Counted from the first letter of the stretch, positions 1-5,730 are shown. The stretch is 13,508 nucleotides of DNA from an uncultured Collinsella sp. (GCA_902495085.1 CABUWA010000040.1:1-13508); one strand, 5' to 3'. The notes: generated by a model not told the origin, from the letters alone. Made by a program: numbers and translations.

Positions 1-426
1 GCTGATCGACTTGCGGCTCTTGCCCACGGCGTATGCCTGGAACAGCTCGCCGACCTGGTAGAACAGCATGACGGCGGCGCCTTCGGCCATGTGCGGGTCT
101 GTGTCGGGGAAGAGCACCATGGCAAATGCGCCGATGGTTGCGACGGCCATGAGGAAGCTCTCGTCGAAGGCCTTGCCGCGGCGGATGTTATTGAATGCCT
201 TTTGCAGTACGTCGTAGCCGGCAATCAAAAACGGCACGAGGAACAGCACAAAGCTGGCGTAGATGTCGCCCGGGGTGCCGAATGCGGCGGTAAGGGTGCT
301 GAACTCATCGAGGGCGTACACCACGGCAAAAATGCCCAGCGCTACTAGGATGCGGTTGCGCTTATGCTCGAGTGATTCTTTTTTCTTGCGCTTCTTCTTT
401 TTCTTTTTGGGGTCGGCGGTGGCCAT
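1..426 (-). CDS. Zn/Cd-type heavy-metal P-type ATPase, N-terminal part (cut by window edge)
   Basis: This open frame starts at 426 and runs off the left edge, so only the first 142 residues are present. The protein begins with a very basic stretch (six lysines, then RKKK) and goes straight into membrane helices at about residues 26-41 and 55-70. It then has the family patterns DESFLM...GAFAM (about 88-102) and EGAAVMLFYQVGE (about 115-127), followed by AVGKSRKSI. These belong to the P1B ATPases that export Zn2+, Cd2+ or Pb2+ across the cytoplasmic membrane using ATP. The phosphorylation, ATP-binding and CPC-type metal sites lie beyond the window. There is no N-terminal metal-binding domain; that domain is a separate gene immediately upstream (527-745). 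A GGGAGG ribosome site lies about 8-9 bases before the start. An ArsR-type operator sits between this gene and the HMA gene, which suggests its own metal-responsive transcription. Confidence 0.88.
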   Translation of the reverse strand, partial: MATADPKKKKKKRKKKESLEHKRNRILVALGIFAVVYALDEFSTLTAAFGTPGDIYASFVLFLVPFLIAGYDVLQKAFNNIRRGKAFDESFLMAVATIGAFAMVLFPDTDPHMAEGAAVMLFYQVGELFQAYAVGKSRKSIS

Positions 427-450
427 GACTCGTATCCTCCCATTTGAATG

Positions 451-468
451 TATGAACATTCGCTCATA
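451..468 (-). promoter_or_regulatory. ArsR/SmtB-type operator before the P-type ATPase
   Basis: Imperfect palindrome with arms TATGA and TCATA around an 8-base centre. It has the same arms and spacing as the two operators in front of the regulator gene. It lies 25 bases upstream of the ATPase start codon and before its ribosome site. By analogy with SmtB/CadC systems, the apo-regulator would bind here and release when metal is bound. I could not identify a convincing promoter for it; AT-rich bases at about 468-476 (minus strand AATTATAT) could form the -10. Confidence 0.75.
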
Positions 469-482
469 TAATTTCGCGAGCA

Positions 483-505
483 AAGGCCGCAGCAAGCGCG
501 GCCTT
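483..505 (-). other. Stem-loop between the HMA and ATPase genes
   Basis: Perfect 8-bp stem (AAGGCCGC with GCGGCCTT) and a 7-base loop, 22 bases after the HMA stop codon. No run of T follows on the minus strand, so it is a poor intrinsic terminator. It could instead stabilise the upstream mRNA or lower read-through into the ATPase gene. Confidence 0.4.
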
Positions 506-526
506 GCAGGTTGGCGTAAACCTGGG

Positions 527-745
527 CTAGAGAATAATCTCGCAGTCCGGCTCGGCGTCGGCCGTAAACTCAACAACGCGGTTGAGCACCTCGTCGAACT
601 CAGCATCATCGGCCTCGAGCGTCAGCTTCTGGGTCATAAAGTTGACGGACACGGATTTGACGCCCTCGAGCTTGGCCAGCTCGTCCTGAAGCTCGCGCGC
701 ACAGTTGGCGCAATCGATCTCATCGAGCTTGTACTGCTTTTTCAT
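527..745 (-). CDS. Free-standing heavy-metal-associated (HMA) domain protein, metallochaperone-like
   Basis: A 72-residue protein made of a single HMA (ferredoxin-like, beta-alpha-beta-beta-alpha-beta) domain. The metal site is the CxxC at C12 and C15 in the context DCANCA. An acidic residue just before the first cysteine is the form seen in Zn/Cd ATPases rather than the M-x-C form of copper chaperones. The helix with LEGVKSVSVNF and the final strand match the family, and the length is normal for one domain. It ends in CEIIL, giving a third cysteine. It most likely binds Zn2+ or Cd2+ in the cytoplasm and passes it to the adjacent ATPase, which lacks this domain. A GGAAAGGAACC ribosome site precedes the start. 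It is the middle gene of regulator-HMA-ATPase, 62 bases after the regulator. The partner and metal are inferred. Confidence 0.85.
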   Translation of the reverse strand: MKKQYKLDEIDCANCARELQDELAKLEGVKSVSVNFMTQKLTLEADDAEFDEVLNRVVEFTADAEPDCEIIL

Positions 746-807
746 GGTGGGTTCCTTTCCCGTTTTTGCGGCTTGGGTGCAGGCCGCGCTGGTACCGTGG
801 TTGGCTG

Positions 808-1173
808 CTATTCGCAGATGTGGCTCATGCCCTGGTTGAGCATGGTGTAGACGTGGTCGTCGGCGAGCGAGTATAGGATATTGCGCCCGTCGCGCCGGAA
901 TTTAACCAGGTGCGACTGCTTGAGTGTGCGCAGCTGGTGCGACACCGCGGACTGCGAGGTTTCGGTCGCTTCGGCGATGTCTGCCACGCAGAGCTCGCGG
1001 CCCATGAGGGCGTAAAGGATCTTGATGCGCGTGGTGTCGCTGAAGACCTTGAACAGGTCGGCGAGGTCGTAGAGAAGCTCCTCGTCGGGAAGGTCCTCGG
1101 GCGAGCAGGTGGTGGGGATCGCGGGTTCGGTGGCCTCGATGTCGGGTTTCGTTTCATCAACGCGGATGCTCAT
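808..1173 (-). CDS. ArsR/SmtB-family metal-responsive repressor
   Basis: A 121-residue winged-helix regulator of normal family length. The recognition region is ELCVADIAEATETSQSAVSH (residues 60-79), followed by the wing at KFRRDGRNILYSL. The last helix carries D105, H107, H118 and E121, the same set and spacing as the alpha-5 zinc site of SmtB (D-x-H, then 11, then H-x-x-E). This points to Zn2+, possibly with Cd2+, Pb2+ or Co2+ as inducers. The CadC-type alpha-3N site looks incomplete: C62 is kept, but the second cysteine of ELCVCD is alanine. The gene is first in the operon. It starts 14 bases after an operator, with AAAGGA as its ribosome site, so it very probably represses itself and the two efflux genes. 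A second overlapping frame of 111 residues is a shadow. Confidence 0.92.
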   Translation of the reverse strand: MSIRVDETKPDIEATEPAIPTTCSPEDLPDEELLYDLADLFKVFSDTTRIKILYALMGRELCVADIAEATETSQSAVSHQLRTLKQSHLVKFRRDGRNILYSLADDHVYTMLNQGMSHICE

Positions 1174-1187
1174 TGCAATATCCTTTC

Positions 1188-1207
1188 ATATGAACATGCG
1201 CTCATAT
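1188..1207 (-). promoter_or_regulatory. Operator 2 of the metal regulator, within the leader
   Basis: Palindrome with perfect 6-base arms, ATATGA and TCATAT, and an 8-base centre. It lies just downstream of the expected transcription start and ends a few bases before the ribosome site of the regulator gene. Its centre is 35 bases from that of the operator in the promoter, which would allow two dimers to bind near each other. Confidence 0.82.
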
Positions 1208-1219
1208 AACTTGCTTTCG

Positions 1220-1247
1220 ATTATATGAGTGTATGTTCATATGTCAA
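1220..1247 (-). promoter_or_regulatory. Sigma-70-type promoter of the metal operon, with operator 1 in the spacer
   Basis: On the minus strand the -35 is TTGACA (1247-1242) and the -10 is TATAAT (1225-1220), both perfect consensus, with a 16-base spacer. Operator 1 (1223-1242; arms ATATGA and TCATAT, 8-base centre) fills the spacer and overlaps both boxes. A bound repressor would therefore block polymerase directly. Transcription should start near 1213. Confidence 0.88.
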
Positions 1248-1322
1248 TACAATTTGCGTTAATTTCGATGACTGCTTGCCGCCTCTGCGATTTTCTGTGG
1301 GTTGGGAGACATCGACGCAATG

Positions 1323-1351
1323 CTCGCCAACATATTTCGAGATGTTCGGCT
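1323..1351 (-). repeat. Copy R1 of a 29-nt repeat
   Basis: On the minus strand it begins AGCCGAACATCTCGAAATAT and continues with GTTGGCGAG. It shares the core CCGAA-Y-A-x-STC-R-AA-x-x-ATGT-W-GG with three other copies at 1516, 2983 and 3145. It is closest to the 2983 copy, with which it shares ATGTTGG and the GAG end. Confidence 0.75.
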
Positions 1352-1381
1352 AGCATGCTAAGAAAGCCACCTTGAGAAGCA

Positions 1382-1582
1382 TTAGAACTGTTCATATTTG
1401 TACTTTATCGTGTCAAATACCGCGAGAATCAGTTCTTCCTCTACGGGAGTTCCTGCAGAATCAGTTTTATCTAAAGTTATATTGAGCATTGCTGCAGCCA
1501 ATCTGGCACATCGGTGGCCGAATAAGTCGAAAAATGTAGGTGGACATCCGCAGAGATCGCCTTTAGAAGAGCGAATTCTCAA
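1382..1582 (-). CDS. Small hypothetical ORF, possibly spurious
   Basis: A 66-residue frame that starts 20 bases upstream of the end of the nuclease ORF and reads through repeat R2. I recognise no domain. The part from residue 32 on (beginning MLNITLDKTDSAGTPVEEEL) looks protein-like and uses AT-rich codons, so a shorter gene starting at 1489 is also possible. No good ribosome site was found for either start. Overlap with the upstream gene would fit translational coupling, but overlap with a repeat argues against a real gene. Confidence 0.2.
   Translation of the reverse strand: MRIRSSKGDLCGCPPTFFDLFGHRCARLAAAMLNITLDKTDSAGTPVEEELILAVFDTIKYKYEQF
1516..1544 (+). repeat. Copy R2 of a 29-nt repeat
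   Basis: Begins GGCCGAATAAGTCGAAAAAT and continues GTAGGTGGA. It is almost identical to the copy at 3145 (three differences in 29) and more distant from the two minus-strand copies. Confidence 0.8.
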
Positions 1583-2993
1583 TTAGATCAATAATCGTGT
1601 CGTCTTCCGTGCGGTTTTCATCGATTTTTGCGAACATGTCGCATTCCCAAGCCCCATTGATTTCCTCAGCAAGGGCCCCGACGTGTTGCATGTCGTCGGG
1701 TTCGGGCACATCGTTGATGCTCGGGTCATCAGCTTGCGGATATTGGCTTGCAATTTCGCGCTTGGCGGCCTCTTCTTCTTTGAGTGTCTCCAGGACGCGG
1801 CGACCGTATTCGAAGTAGCGCCGCAAGACAAATTGACGAAGAGTTTCTTGCAGGATGGCGAAGTTATCCGGGAGTCGACCGGGCCATATCTTCTCGCGAA
1901 TGCGAATCGCTTCCATGACCCGTTTAAAAGCGGACTGTTTGAAAAACGAATGACGATTAACTGTGATAACGGCATATCCCATGTTTCGCAGCGTGTTTCG
2001 GCGCTCCTCGTCAATTGATTGCTGCTCGGGTTCGTCGTGGTAAAAGCCGTTGTATTCGATATCGGTCATCGAATTTTCGAGCAGCGCGTCGAGGTAGAAA
2101 ACCGTCCGTCGCGTTAGGGCGGCGTATCTTTTGGGGACTGGGATCGGATAATCCGTTTTGATAGCGCGTATGGCTAAGCCACCCATTGACTTGGGCATTG
2201 TCAGCATCATGACAAACGCCGTTTCGAGTGGGGAGCGACAGCCTTCGTGTACATAAGAAAGTGCCTTAAGTGCTTTACTAGATCCACGATACCCCGGTGC
2301 CTCTGAAAAGAAGGCTCTGAGCTCTTCAACGCTGGTTAGGGCTGGGCGCTCGCGATATTGAGTTTCGTCGGACGTTCCAAGCGCGTAGGAGCCGCAGATT
2401 TCAAAGTAATACTCAACGAGCTCCGAAAGGTTGAGGTCGGCTGTTGCTTCTAACGCGCACAGCTTGATATCGACGATGTAGACGTTCGGCTCGAGTTCTA
2501 GGTAGCTTTCTGCATCAAACGTATAGTGCGTGCAGTGGCAGATGCAGCCCTTGCGGTGCCTTTTGGCATTATTGGAAAACGTCAGCACATGGATACGTTC
2601 AGAATCGACATTCTTTCTGTTGAGCCATGCTCGTGCCGCTTCCAGGTCGGACGTGGTCGGCGCAGACACCCTGATCTTTTCCATAGGTATGGGACCGGTC
2701 GCGTAGCTTGCGAGCGAGTTGGCTGTTTGGTATACAGCGCGTGCCGTGGTATGTGACAGAATGATTCCCATACGCGCATGATGGCATAGCGGACGCCGCA
2801 TACGCCCGAAACTTCGGGCAACGGTATTGGGGCGCGGCTTATCTTCTGCGAACGGTGGGTTTTTGAGCTGTCGTATTGAGGGAGCAGCTTTGGCTGGGGA
2901 GGTTTCTGCCGGCTGCCCCTTTTTGATGAACTTTAGTTGCGGATTCGTAGCTTCTAAGCGTTTTTGCCGACCGCTCAGATGCCTCACCAACAT
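1563..2993 (-). CDS. Solitary AbiEi/DUF559-like protein with a predicted PD-(D/E)XK nuclease domain
   Basis: The longest frame gives 476 residues. The C-terminal region (about 254-350) has the Vsr/DUF559 endonuclease pattern: SPLETAF with E257, YLDALL with D302, TDIEYNGFYHD with D311 and E313, then ERRNTLRNMGYAVITV. The middle (about 130-200) resembles proteins annotated as AbiEi-family antitoxin-like, including a Cys cluster KGCICHC (150-154). The start is doubtful. The first ATG lies inside repeat R3, and residues 1-74 are basic and low in complexity. M65 (2801) or M75 (2771, before GIILSHTTA, which looks like the family start) are good alternatives, giving 412 or 402 residues. No start has a strong ribosome site. 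Codon use is clearly less GC-rich than in neighbouring genes, which suggests transfer. No partner toxin or methylase is adjacent. Role unknown; possibilities are phage defence, self-regulation or element maintenance. Confidence 0.65.
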   Translation of the reverse strand: MLVRHLSGRQKRLEATNPQLKFIKKGQPAETSPAKAAPSIRQLKNPPFAEDKPRPNTVARSFGRMRRPLCHHARMGIILSHTTARAVYQTANSLASYATGPIPMEKIRVSAPTTSDLEAARAWLNRKNVDSERIHVLTFSNNAKRHRKGCICHCTHYTFDAESYLELEPNVYIVDIKLCALEATADLNLSELVEYYFEICGSYALGTSDETQYRERPALTSVEELRAFFSEAPGYRGSSKALKALSYVHEGCRSPLETAFVMMLTMPKSMGGLAIRAIKTDYPIPVPKRYAALTRRTVFYLDALLENSMTDIEYNGFYHDEPEQQSIDEERRNTLRNMGYAVITVNRHSFFKQSAFKRVMEAIRIREKIWPGRLPDNFAILQETLRQFVLRRYFEYGRRVLETLKEEEAAKREIASQYPQADDPSINDVPEPDDMQHVGALAEEINGAWECDMFAKIDENRTEDDTIIDLIENSLF

Positions 2994-3011
2994 AATTTGA
3001 GTTATTCGGCC
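2983..3011 (-). repeat. Copy R3 of a 29-nt repeat, containing the first possible start of the nuclease ORF
   Basis: On the minus strand it begins GGCCGAATAACTCAAATTAT and continues GTTGGTGAG. The ATG inside it is the start of the longest reading of the nuclease ORF. The repeat may therefore be its upstream control region instead of coding sequence. Confidence 0.78.
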
Positions 3012-3144
3012 TTATCCTATACAAATGGTGCGATCGCAACGTCCTATTCGAATTGATTCAGGTAGATTTATGGGGCTTGGTTGCGAAATTAAGGCGATTT
3101 TAGCTTCGATTGCGGTTCAAGGGGCCTTGACTAGTGGTTCAGCT

Positions 3145-3173
3145 GGCCGAACAACTCGAAAAATGTAGGTGGG
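3145..3173 (+). repeat. Copy R4 of a 29-nt repeat
   Basis: Begins GGCCGAACAACTCGAAAAAT and continues GTAGGTGGG. It is nearly identical to the copy at 1516. It is the right-hand limit of the accessory island, 48 bases before the terminator that belongs to the exonuclease gene. Confidence 0.8.
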
Positions 3174-3220
3174 CCAACCTGCCGACTATGTGAAGCACGC
3201 GTATTTGCTCGTTTTGATGA

Positions 3221-3256
3221 AAACTAGGGTGCAGCCATAAGGCTGCGCCCTAGTTT
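3221..3256 (-). terminator. Intrinsic terminator of the exonuclease gene
   Basis: A 16-bp stem (AAACTAGGGTGCAGCC with GGCTGCGCCCTAGTTT, one T-G pair) around a 4-base ATAA loop, 66 bases after the exonuclease stop. The stem ends in TTT on each strand, so it may also stop transcription arriving from the left, though the T run is short. Confidence 0.75.
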
Positions 3257-3321
3257 ACTGCGTGTCGGTGTGCCCAGACGGATTGCGCTGTGCCTGGCAG
3301 GCGCTCCCGCAGATGGATCGG

Positions 3322-4290
3322 TTATTTCGCGAATAGGTTCTTGAGGTTGAACTCGGCCTGAACCGTGCGGAGCATGAGGTCGGTGTCGTCGAGGCCCAGG
3401 TGCTGCTCGTTGGCGTCGGCGGCGAGGGTGCCACGGCGGCGCGCCCAGTTCTCGAGCGCGGCGGGCGCGGACTCGCGGGGGAGCGAGCGGACGTCGGCAT
3501 CCAGGCTGCGGCAGATCTGGCGCGAGTCGATGACGATGATCTTGCCGGCGCGGCGTGCCTCGGCGTAACCGTCCAGGTGGATCTTGAACCAACTGTCTTC
3601 GAACGCGGCGTTATGCGCCATGTACGGGTACTTCTTCATAAGTTTGAGCAGCTGCTTCTGCAGTTCCTTGTTCTCGCGGAATGGTTTTTTGCCGTCGATG
3701 TCGTCCCAGGTAATGTGATGGATGTTCGATAGCGGCACATCCTCGCCGCGGTAGATGTCGGGCAGGCCGCAGTAGTGTGCCTCGGCGTCATGCGGGACGG
3801 CGTCGCTGGTGAGCTCCATGATCTCCCAGCCCACGTTGATGATATAGCCGCGCTCGGGTGCACGGCCGGTGGTCTCGATGTCGATACCGAGCACGGTGCC
3901 CTGGATGGGCTTGCGGGCGTAGGCCACGCCGAGCGCGTCGCGGTCGCCGCGGATCTCGCGCATGACCGACGCGGCGGTGCGCTTTTGCATCTTACCGATG
4001 GCGGCGCAGGTGTCGGCATCGGACAGGCCGCGCGAAAGCGTCGCGGGCGTCACGTTGCGCAGGCGCGCCTCGCCAATCTGGTCGCACAGGTCGCGGTTGC
4101 GGTCAGCCAGGTCGCGCACGGTGGCAAAGTCGAAGCTGGGGTCGCCCTCGGCGGTAAAGTACTCGGTTTCGAGCACCTTAAGGGCCTCCTCGCCCTTCTG
4201 GCGCTCGGACTCCATGGCGCCGTGATCGCCATAGATAAACATGGGAATAAACGGCTGGCGCTCGTATTCGAGTGCTTGTGAAACGTTCAT
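3322..4290 (-). CDS. DEDDh-family 3'-5' exonuclease (DnaQ/RNase T-like)
   Basis: A 322-residue protein. The exonuclease domain covers about residues 130-312. Exo I is GIDIETTG with D137 and E139. Exo II is AHNAAFED (225-232), where E231/D232 take the place of the usual Asp after Phe. Exo III is H297-LGLD-D302, the H-x4-D of the DEDDh group. These residues hold two metal ions that cleave DNA or RNA from the 3' end. The first 130 residues are a separate charged, helix-rich region I do not recognise, which makes the protein longer than a bare epsilon-like domain. GGAG lies 6 bases before the start, supporting it. It is a single-gene unit with its own terminator at 3221-3256. The nucleic-acid substrate cannot be told from the sequence. 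Confidence 0.85.
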   Translation of the reverse strand: MNVSQALEYERQPFIPMFIYGDHGAMESERQKGEEALKVLETEYFTAEGDPSFDFATVRDLADRNRDLCDQIGEARLRNVTPATLSRGLSDADTCAAIGKMQKRTAASVMREIRGDRDALGVAYARKPIQGTVLGIDIETTGRAPERGYIINVGWEIMELTSDAVPHDAEAHYCGLPDIYRGEDVPLSNIHHITWDDIDGKKPFRENKELQKQLLKLMKKYPYMAHNAAFEDSWFKIHLDGYAEARRAGKIIVIDSRQICRSLDADVRSLPRESAPAALENWARRRGTLAADANEQHLGLDDTDLMLRTVQAEFNLKNLFAK

Positions 4291-4372
4291 ATAACTGCTC
4301 CTTGGACGGGCCGTGTCGCGCGGCTCGGTGGCATTGAGTTATGGCGAGATGATAGTTTACCATGGGCAACTA

Positions 4373-4430
4373 TTGGCATCGCGCCTAGGACAACTACAAT
4401 ACCCTAGTTGACCGCTAGGACTTTTACAAT
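4373..4430 (+). promoter_or_regulatory. Promoter region of the metal exporter with a 30-bp-period repeat
   Basis: A plausible promoter is TTGGCA (4373-4378), 16 bases, then TACAAT (4395-4400). A second TACAAT lies at 4425-4430, exactly 30 bases on. Each TACAAT is preceded by CTAGGAC, making two 17-base direct repeats (4384-4400 and 4414-4430). CAACTA at 4391-4396 is matched by TAGTTG at 4405-4410, an inverted pair between the two -10 boxes. The layout suggests two promoters, or one promoter with a regulator site. Confidence 0.5.
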
Positions 4431-4462
4431 GCTGCCGAAAGACACGAAAGGTTCCATCCGTC

Positions 4463-5563
4463 ATGGATTTGCTGATTGATATTCTGCTCGACGCCGGCAA
4501 GGACACGCTCTCGCTTGTGCCGTTTTTGTTGGTGACGTATCTGGCCCTCGAGACCTTGGAGCACGTCGCGGGCGACCGCGTTAACGGGGCCATCAAGCGC
4601 GCCGGCGCCGCAGGTCCCGTGGTTGGCTCGTTGCTGGGTATGGTGCCGCAGTGCGGCTTTTCGGCCATGGCGGCAACGCTGTACGCCGGTCGCGTCGTGA
4701 CCTTGGGCACGTTGGTGGCGGTGTTCCTTTCGACCTCCGACGAGATGCTGCCGCTGCTACTTGCCGAGCAGGTTCCCGTGCAGACCATGGCGATGTTTTT
4801 GGCTTCGAAGGCACTGATCGCGCTGGTCACGGGCTTTATCGTGGACGCGGCTATCCGCGGCCTTCGTCGTAACGCTCGCGCGCATGCGGCGATTCGCCGT
4901 ACCGTGCTGGGGACCGCTTTCAATCCGGCTCATGTGAACTGCGCGCACGACGACCATACCGGGGGCGACATCATTGATGAAGTGGCCGAGGCGGGCGTGA
5001 GCGCCGATCACATCCATGAGCTGTGCGAGCGCGACCATTGCGGTTGCGATGATGATGAAGATGAACACGAGCGCGACCACGGACACAGCCATGACCACGG
5101 TCACGCAGGCGAGCATGAGCACCACCACGGCCATGGGCACGACCACGGTCACTCCCACGAAGGTGCGCCCGTCCTGTCGATTATCCGCAGCGCGATCTCG
5201 CACACCGTGCAGGTTTCGGTTTTTATTTTCCTGGTGACGCTGATTCTAGTTGCCGTGCTCGAGACCTTCGGAGAGTCCGCGATCGAGCAGTTCCTGCGTG
5301 GCAACGAGACGCTCGCCGTCTTGGGCTCGGCACTCGTCGGCCTGATCCCCAACTGCTCGGCCAGCGTGGTCATTACGCAGCTGTACCTGGAGGGCGCGCT
5401 ACAGCTGGCGCCGATGCTCGCCGGCACGCTCATTTCCGCCGGCGTGGGCTATCTTGTCCTGTTCCGCACCAACCGCAGCGCTCGTGAAAACGCCGTGTTC
5501 CTGGTCATGATGTACGTCATCGGCGCCGGCTGGGGCCTTATCCTATCCGCCTTCGGCCTCTAA
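4463..5563 (+). CDS. Putative 10-TM heavy-metal exporter with a His-rich loop (ArsP_2 / 'putative manganese transporter' family)
   Basis: A 366-residue integral membrane protein with two similar halves. The first holds PQCGFSAMAATLYAGR (62-77) and GTLVAVFLSTSDEM (82-95). The second holds GLIPNCSASVVITQLYLEGAL (about 292-312) and GTLISAGVGYLVL. The PxCGxSA/PNCSAS pair and the STSDE motif are the signature of the family described as putative 10TM heavy-metal exporters, whose members are also annotated as putative manganese transporters. Between the halves (about 185-233) is a cytoplasm-sized loop with CERDHCGCDDDED and runs of DHGHSHDHGH, a likely metal buffer or sensor. AAAGG lies 11 bases before the start, so the ribosome site is modest. 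It stands alone, with a repeat-bearing promoter before it and a strong terminator after. Direction and metal are inferred from the family. Confidence 0.85.
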   Translation: MDLLIDILLDAGKDTLSLVPFLLVTYLALETLEHVAGDRVNGAIKRAGAAGPVVGSLLGMVPQCGFSAMAATLYAGRVVTLGTLVAVFLSTSDEMLPLLLAEQVPVQTMAMFLASKALIALVTGFIVDAAIRGLRRNARAHAAIRRTVLGTAFNPAHVNCAHDDHTGGDIIDEVAEAGVSADHIHELCERDHCGCDDDEDEHERDHGHSHDHGHAGEHEHHHGHGHDHGHSHEGAPVLSIIRSAISHTVQVSVFIFLVTLILVAVLETFGESAIEQFLRGNETLAVLGSALVGLIPNCSASVVITQLYLEGALQLAPMLAGTLISAGVGYLVLFRTNRSARENAVFLVMMYVIGAGWGLILSAFGL

Positions 5564-5578
5564 GTAGGCTTAAAAAAT

Positions 5579-5649
5579 GGGCTTCAAATAGCCATGCTCG
5601 GCGCCTGCGCAATGCGGCGACGCATGGCATTTTGAAGCCCGTTTTTTTT
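5579..5649 (+). terminator. Strong long-stem terminator after the metal exporter
   Basis: Outer stem GGGCTTCAAA (5579-5588) with TTTGAAGCCC (5631-5640), a 2x2 internal loop, then GCCATGC (5591-5597) with GCATGGC (5622-5628), closed by a GC-rich loop. Eight T follow at 5642-5649. A run of A before the stem (5572-5577) lets it work on the other strand too. Confidence 0.9.
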
Positions 5650-5691
5650 GTTGAGCCATGGATTCCGAGCGCTCACACCGCTCAAAACAAA

Positions 5692-5728
5692 AAGGTAGAT
5701 TTCCGGGCATGTCCCGAAAATCTACCTT
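5692..5728 (-). terminator. Terminator of the HdeD-YaiI operon
   Basis: AAGGTAGATTT (5692-5702) pairs with AAATCTACCTT (5718-5728). Beyond one mismatch the stem goes on with CGGG/CCCG around a 5-base loop. On the minus strand it starts two bases after the yaiI stop codon and is followed by TTTGTTTTG. It lies 43 bases from the end of the exporter's terminator, so the two converging units are well separated. Confidence 0.85.
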
Positions 5729-5730
5729 GG

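Larger units (their letters stand above)
1323..1544. mobile_element. Candidate small element A, bounded by an outward-facing repeat pair
   Basis: The gap between the metal operon (ends about 1247) and the nuclease ORF (stop at 1563) holds this 222-base stretch. Its two ends are 29-nt imperfect inverted repeats (1323-1351 and 1516-1544) with 164 AT-rich bases between them. The layout is that of a miniature inverted-repeat element, but I see no clear target-site duplication and no transposase. A perfect palindrome TAGCATGCTA lies at 1351-1360. Bases 1248-1322 show nothing else. The mobile-element reading is inference; the repeats are visible. Confidence 0.35.
2983..3173. mobile_element. Candidate small element B, bounded by an outward-facing repeat pair
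   Basis: The gap between the nuclease ORF and the exonuclease gene (2994-3321) holds this 191-base stretch, then a terminator at 3221-3256. The ends are R3 (minus) and R4 (plus), again pointing outward, with 133 bases between. The inner sequence does not visibly resemble that of element A. With element A it brackets the nuclease ORF. I found no gene inside it. Confidence 0.35.

Noticed and set aside
768..787. Hairpin between the regulator and HMA genes as a terminator
   Set aside because: On the transcribed strand it is followed by A residues, not T, and the stem is short with a wobble pair.
1323..3173. CRISPR array from the four repeats
   Set aside because: Only four copies in mixed orientation with spacings of 164, about 1440 and 133 bases; no regular spacers and no cas gene.
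1323..3173. Integron-like attC sites
   Set aside because: The paired inverted repeats recall attC structure, but no GTTRRRY/RYYYAAC core sites and no integrase are visible.
4408..4430. TTGACC...TACAAT as the exporter promoter
   Set aside because: The spacer is only 11 bases, too short for a normal sigma-70 promoter; the TTGGCA-16-TACAAT reading is better.
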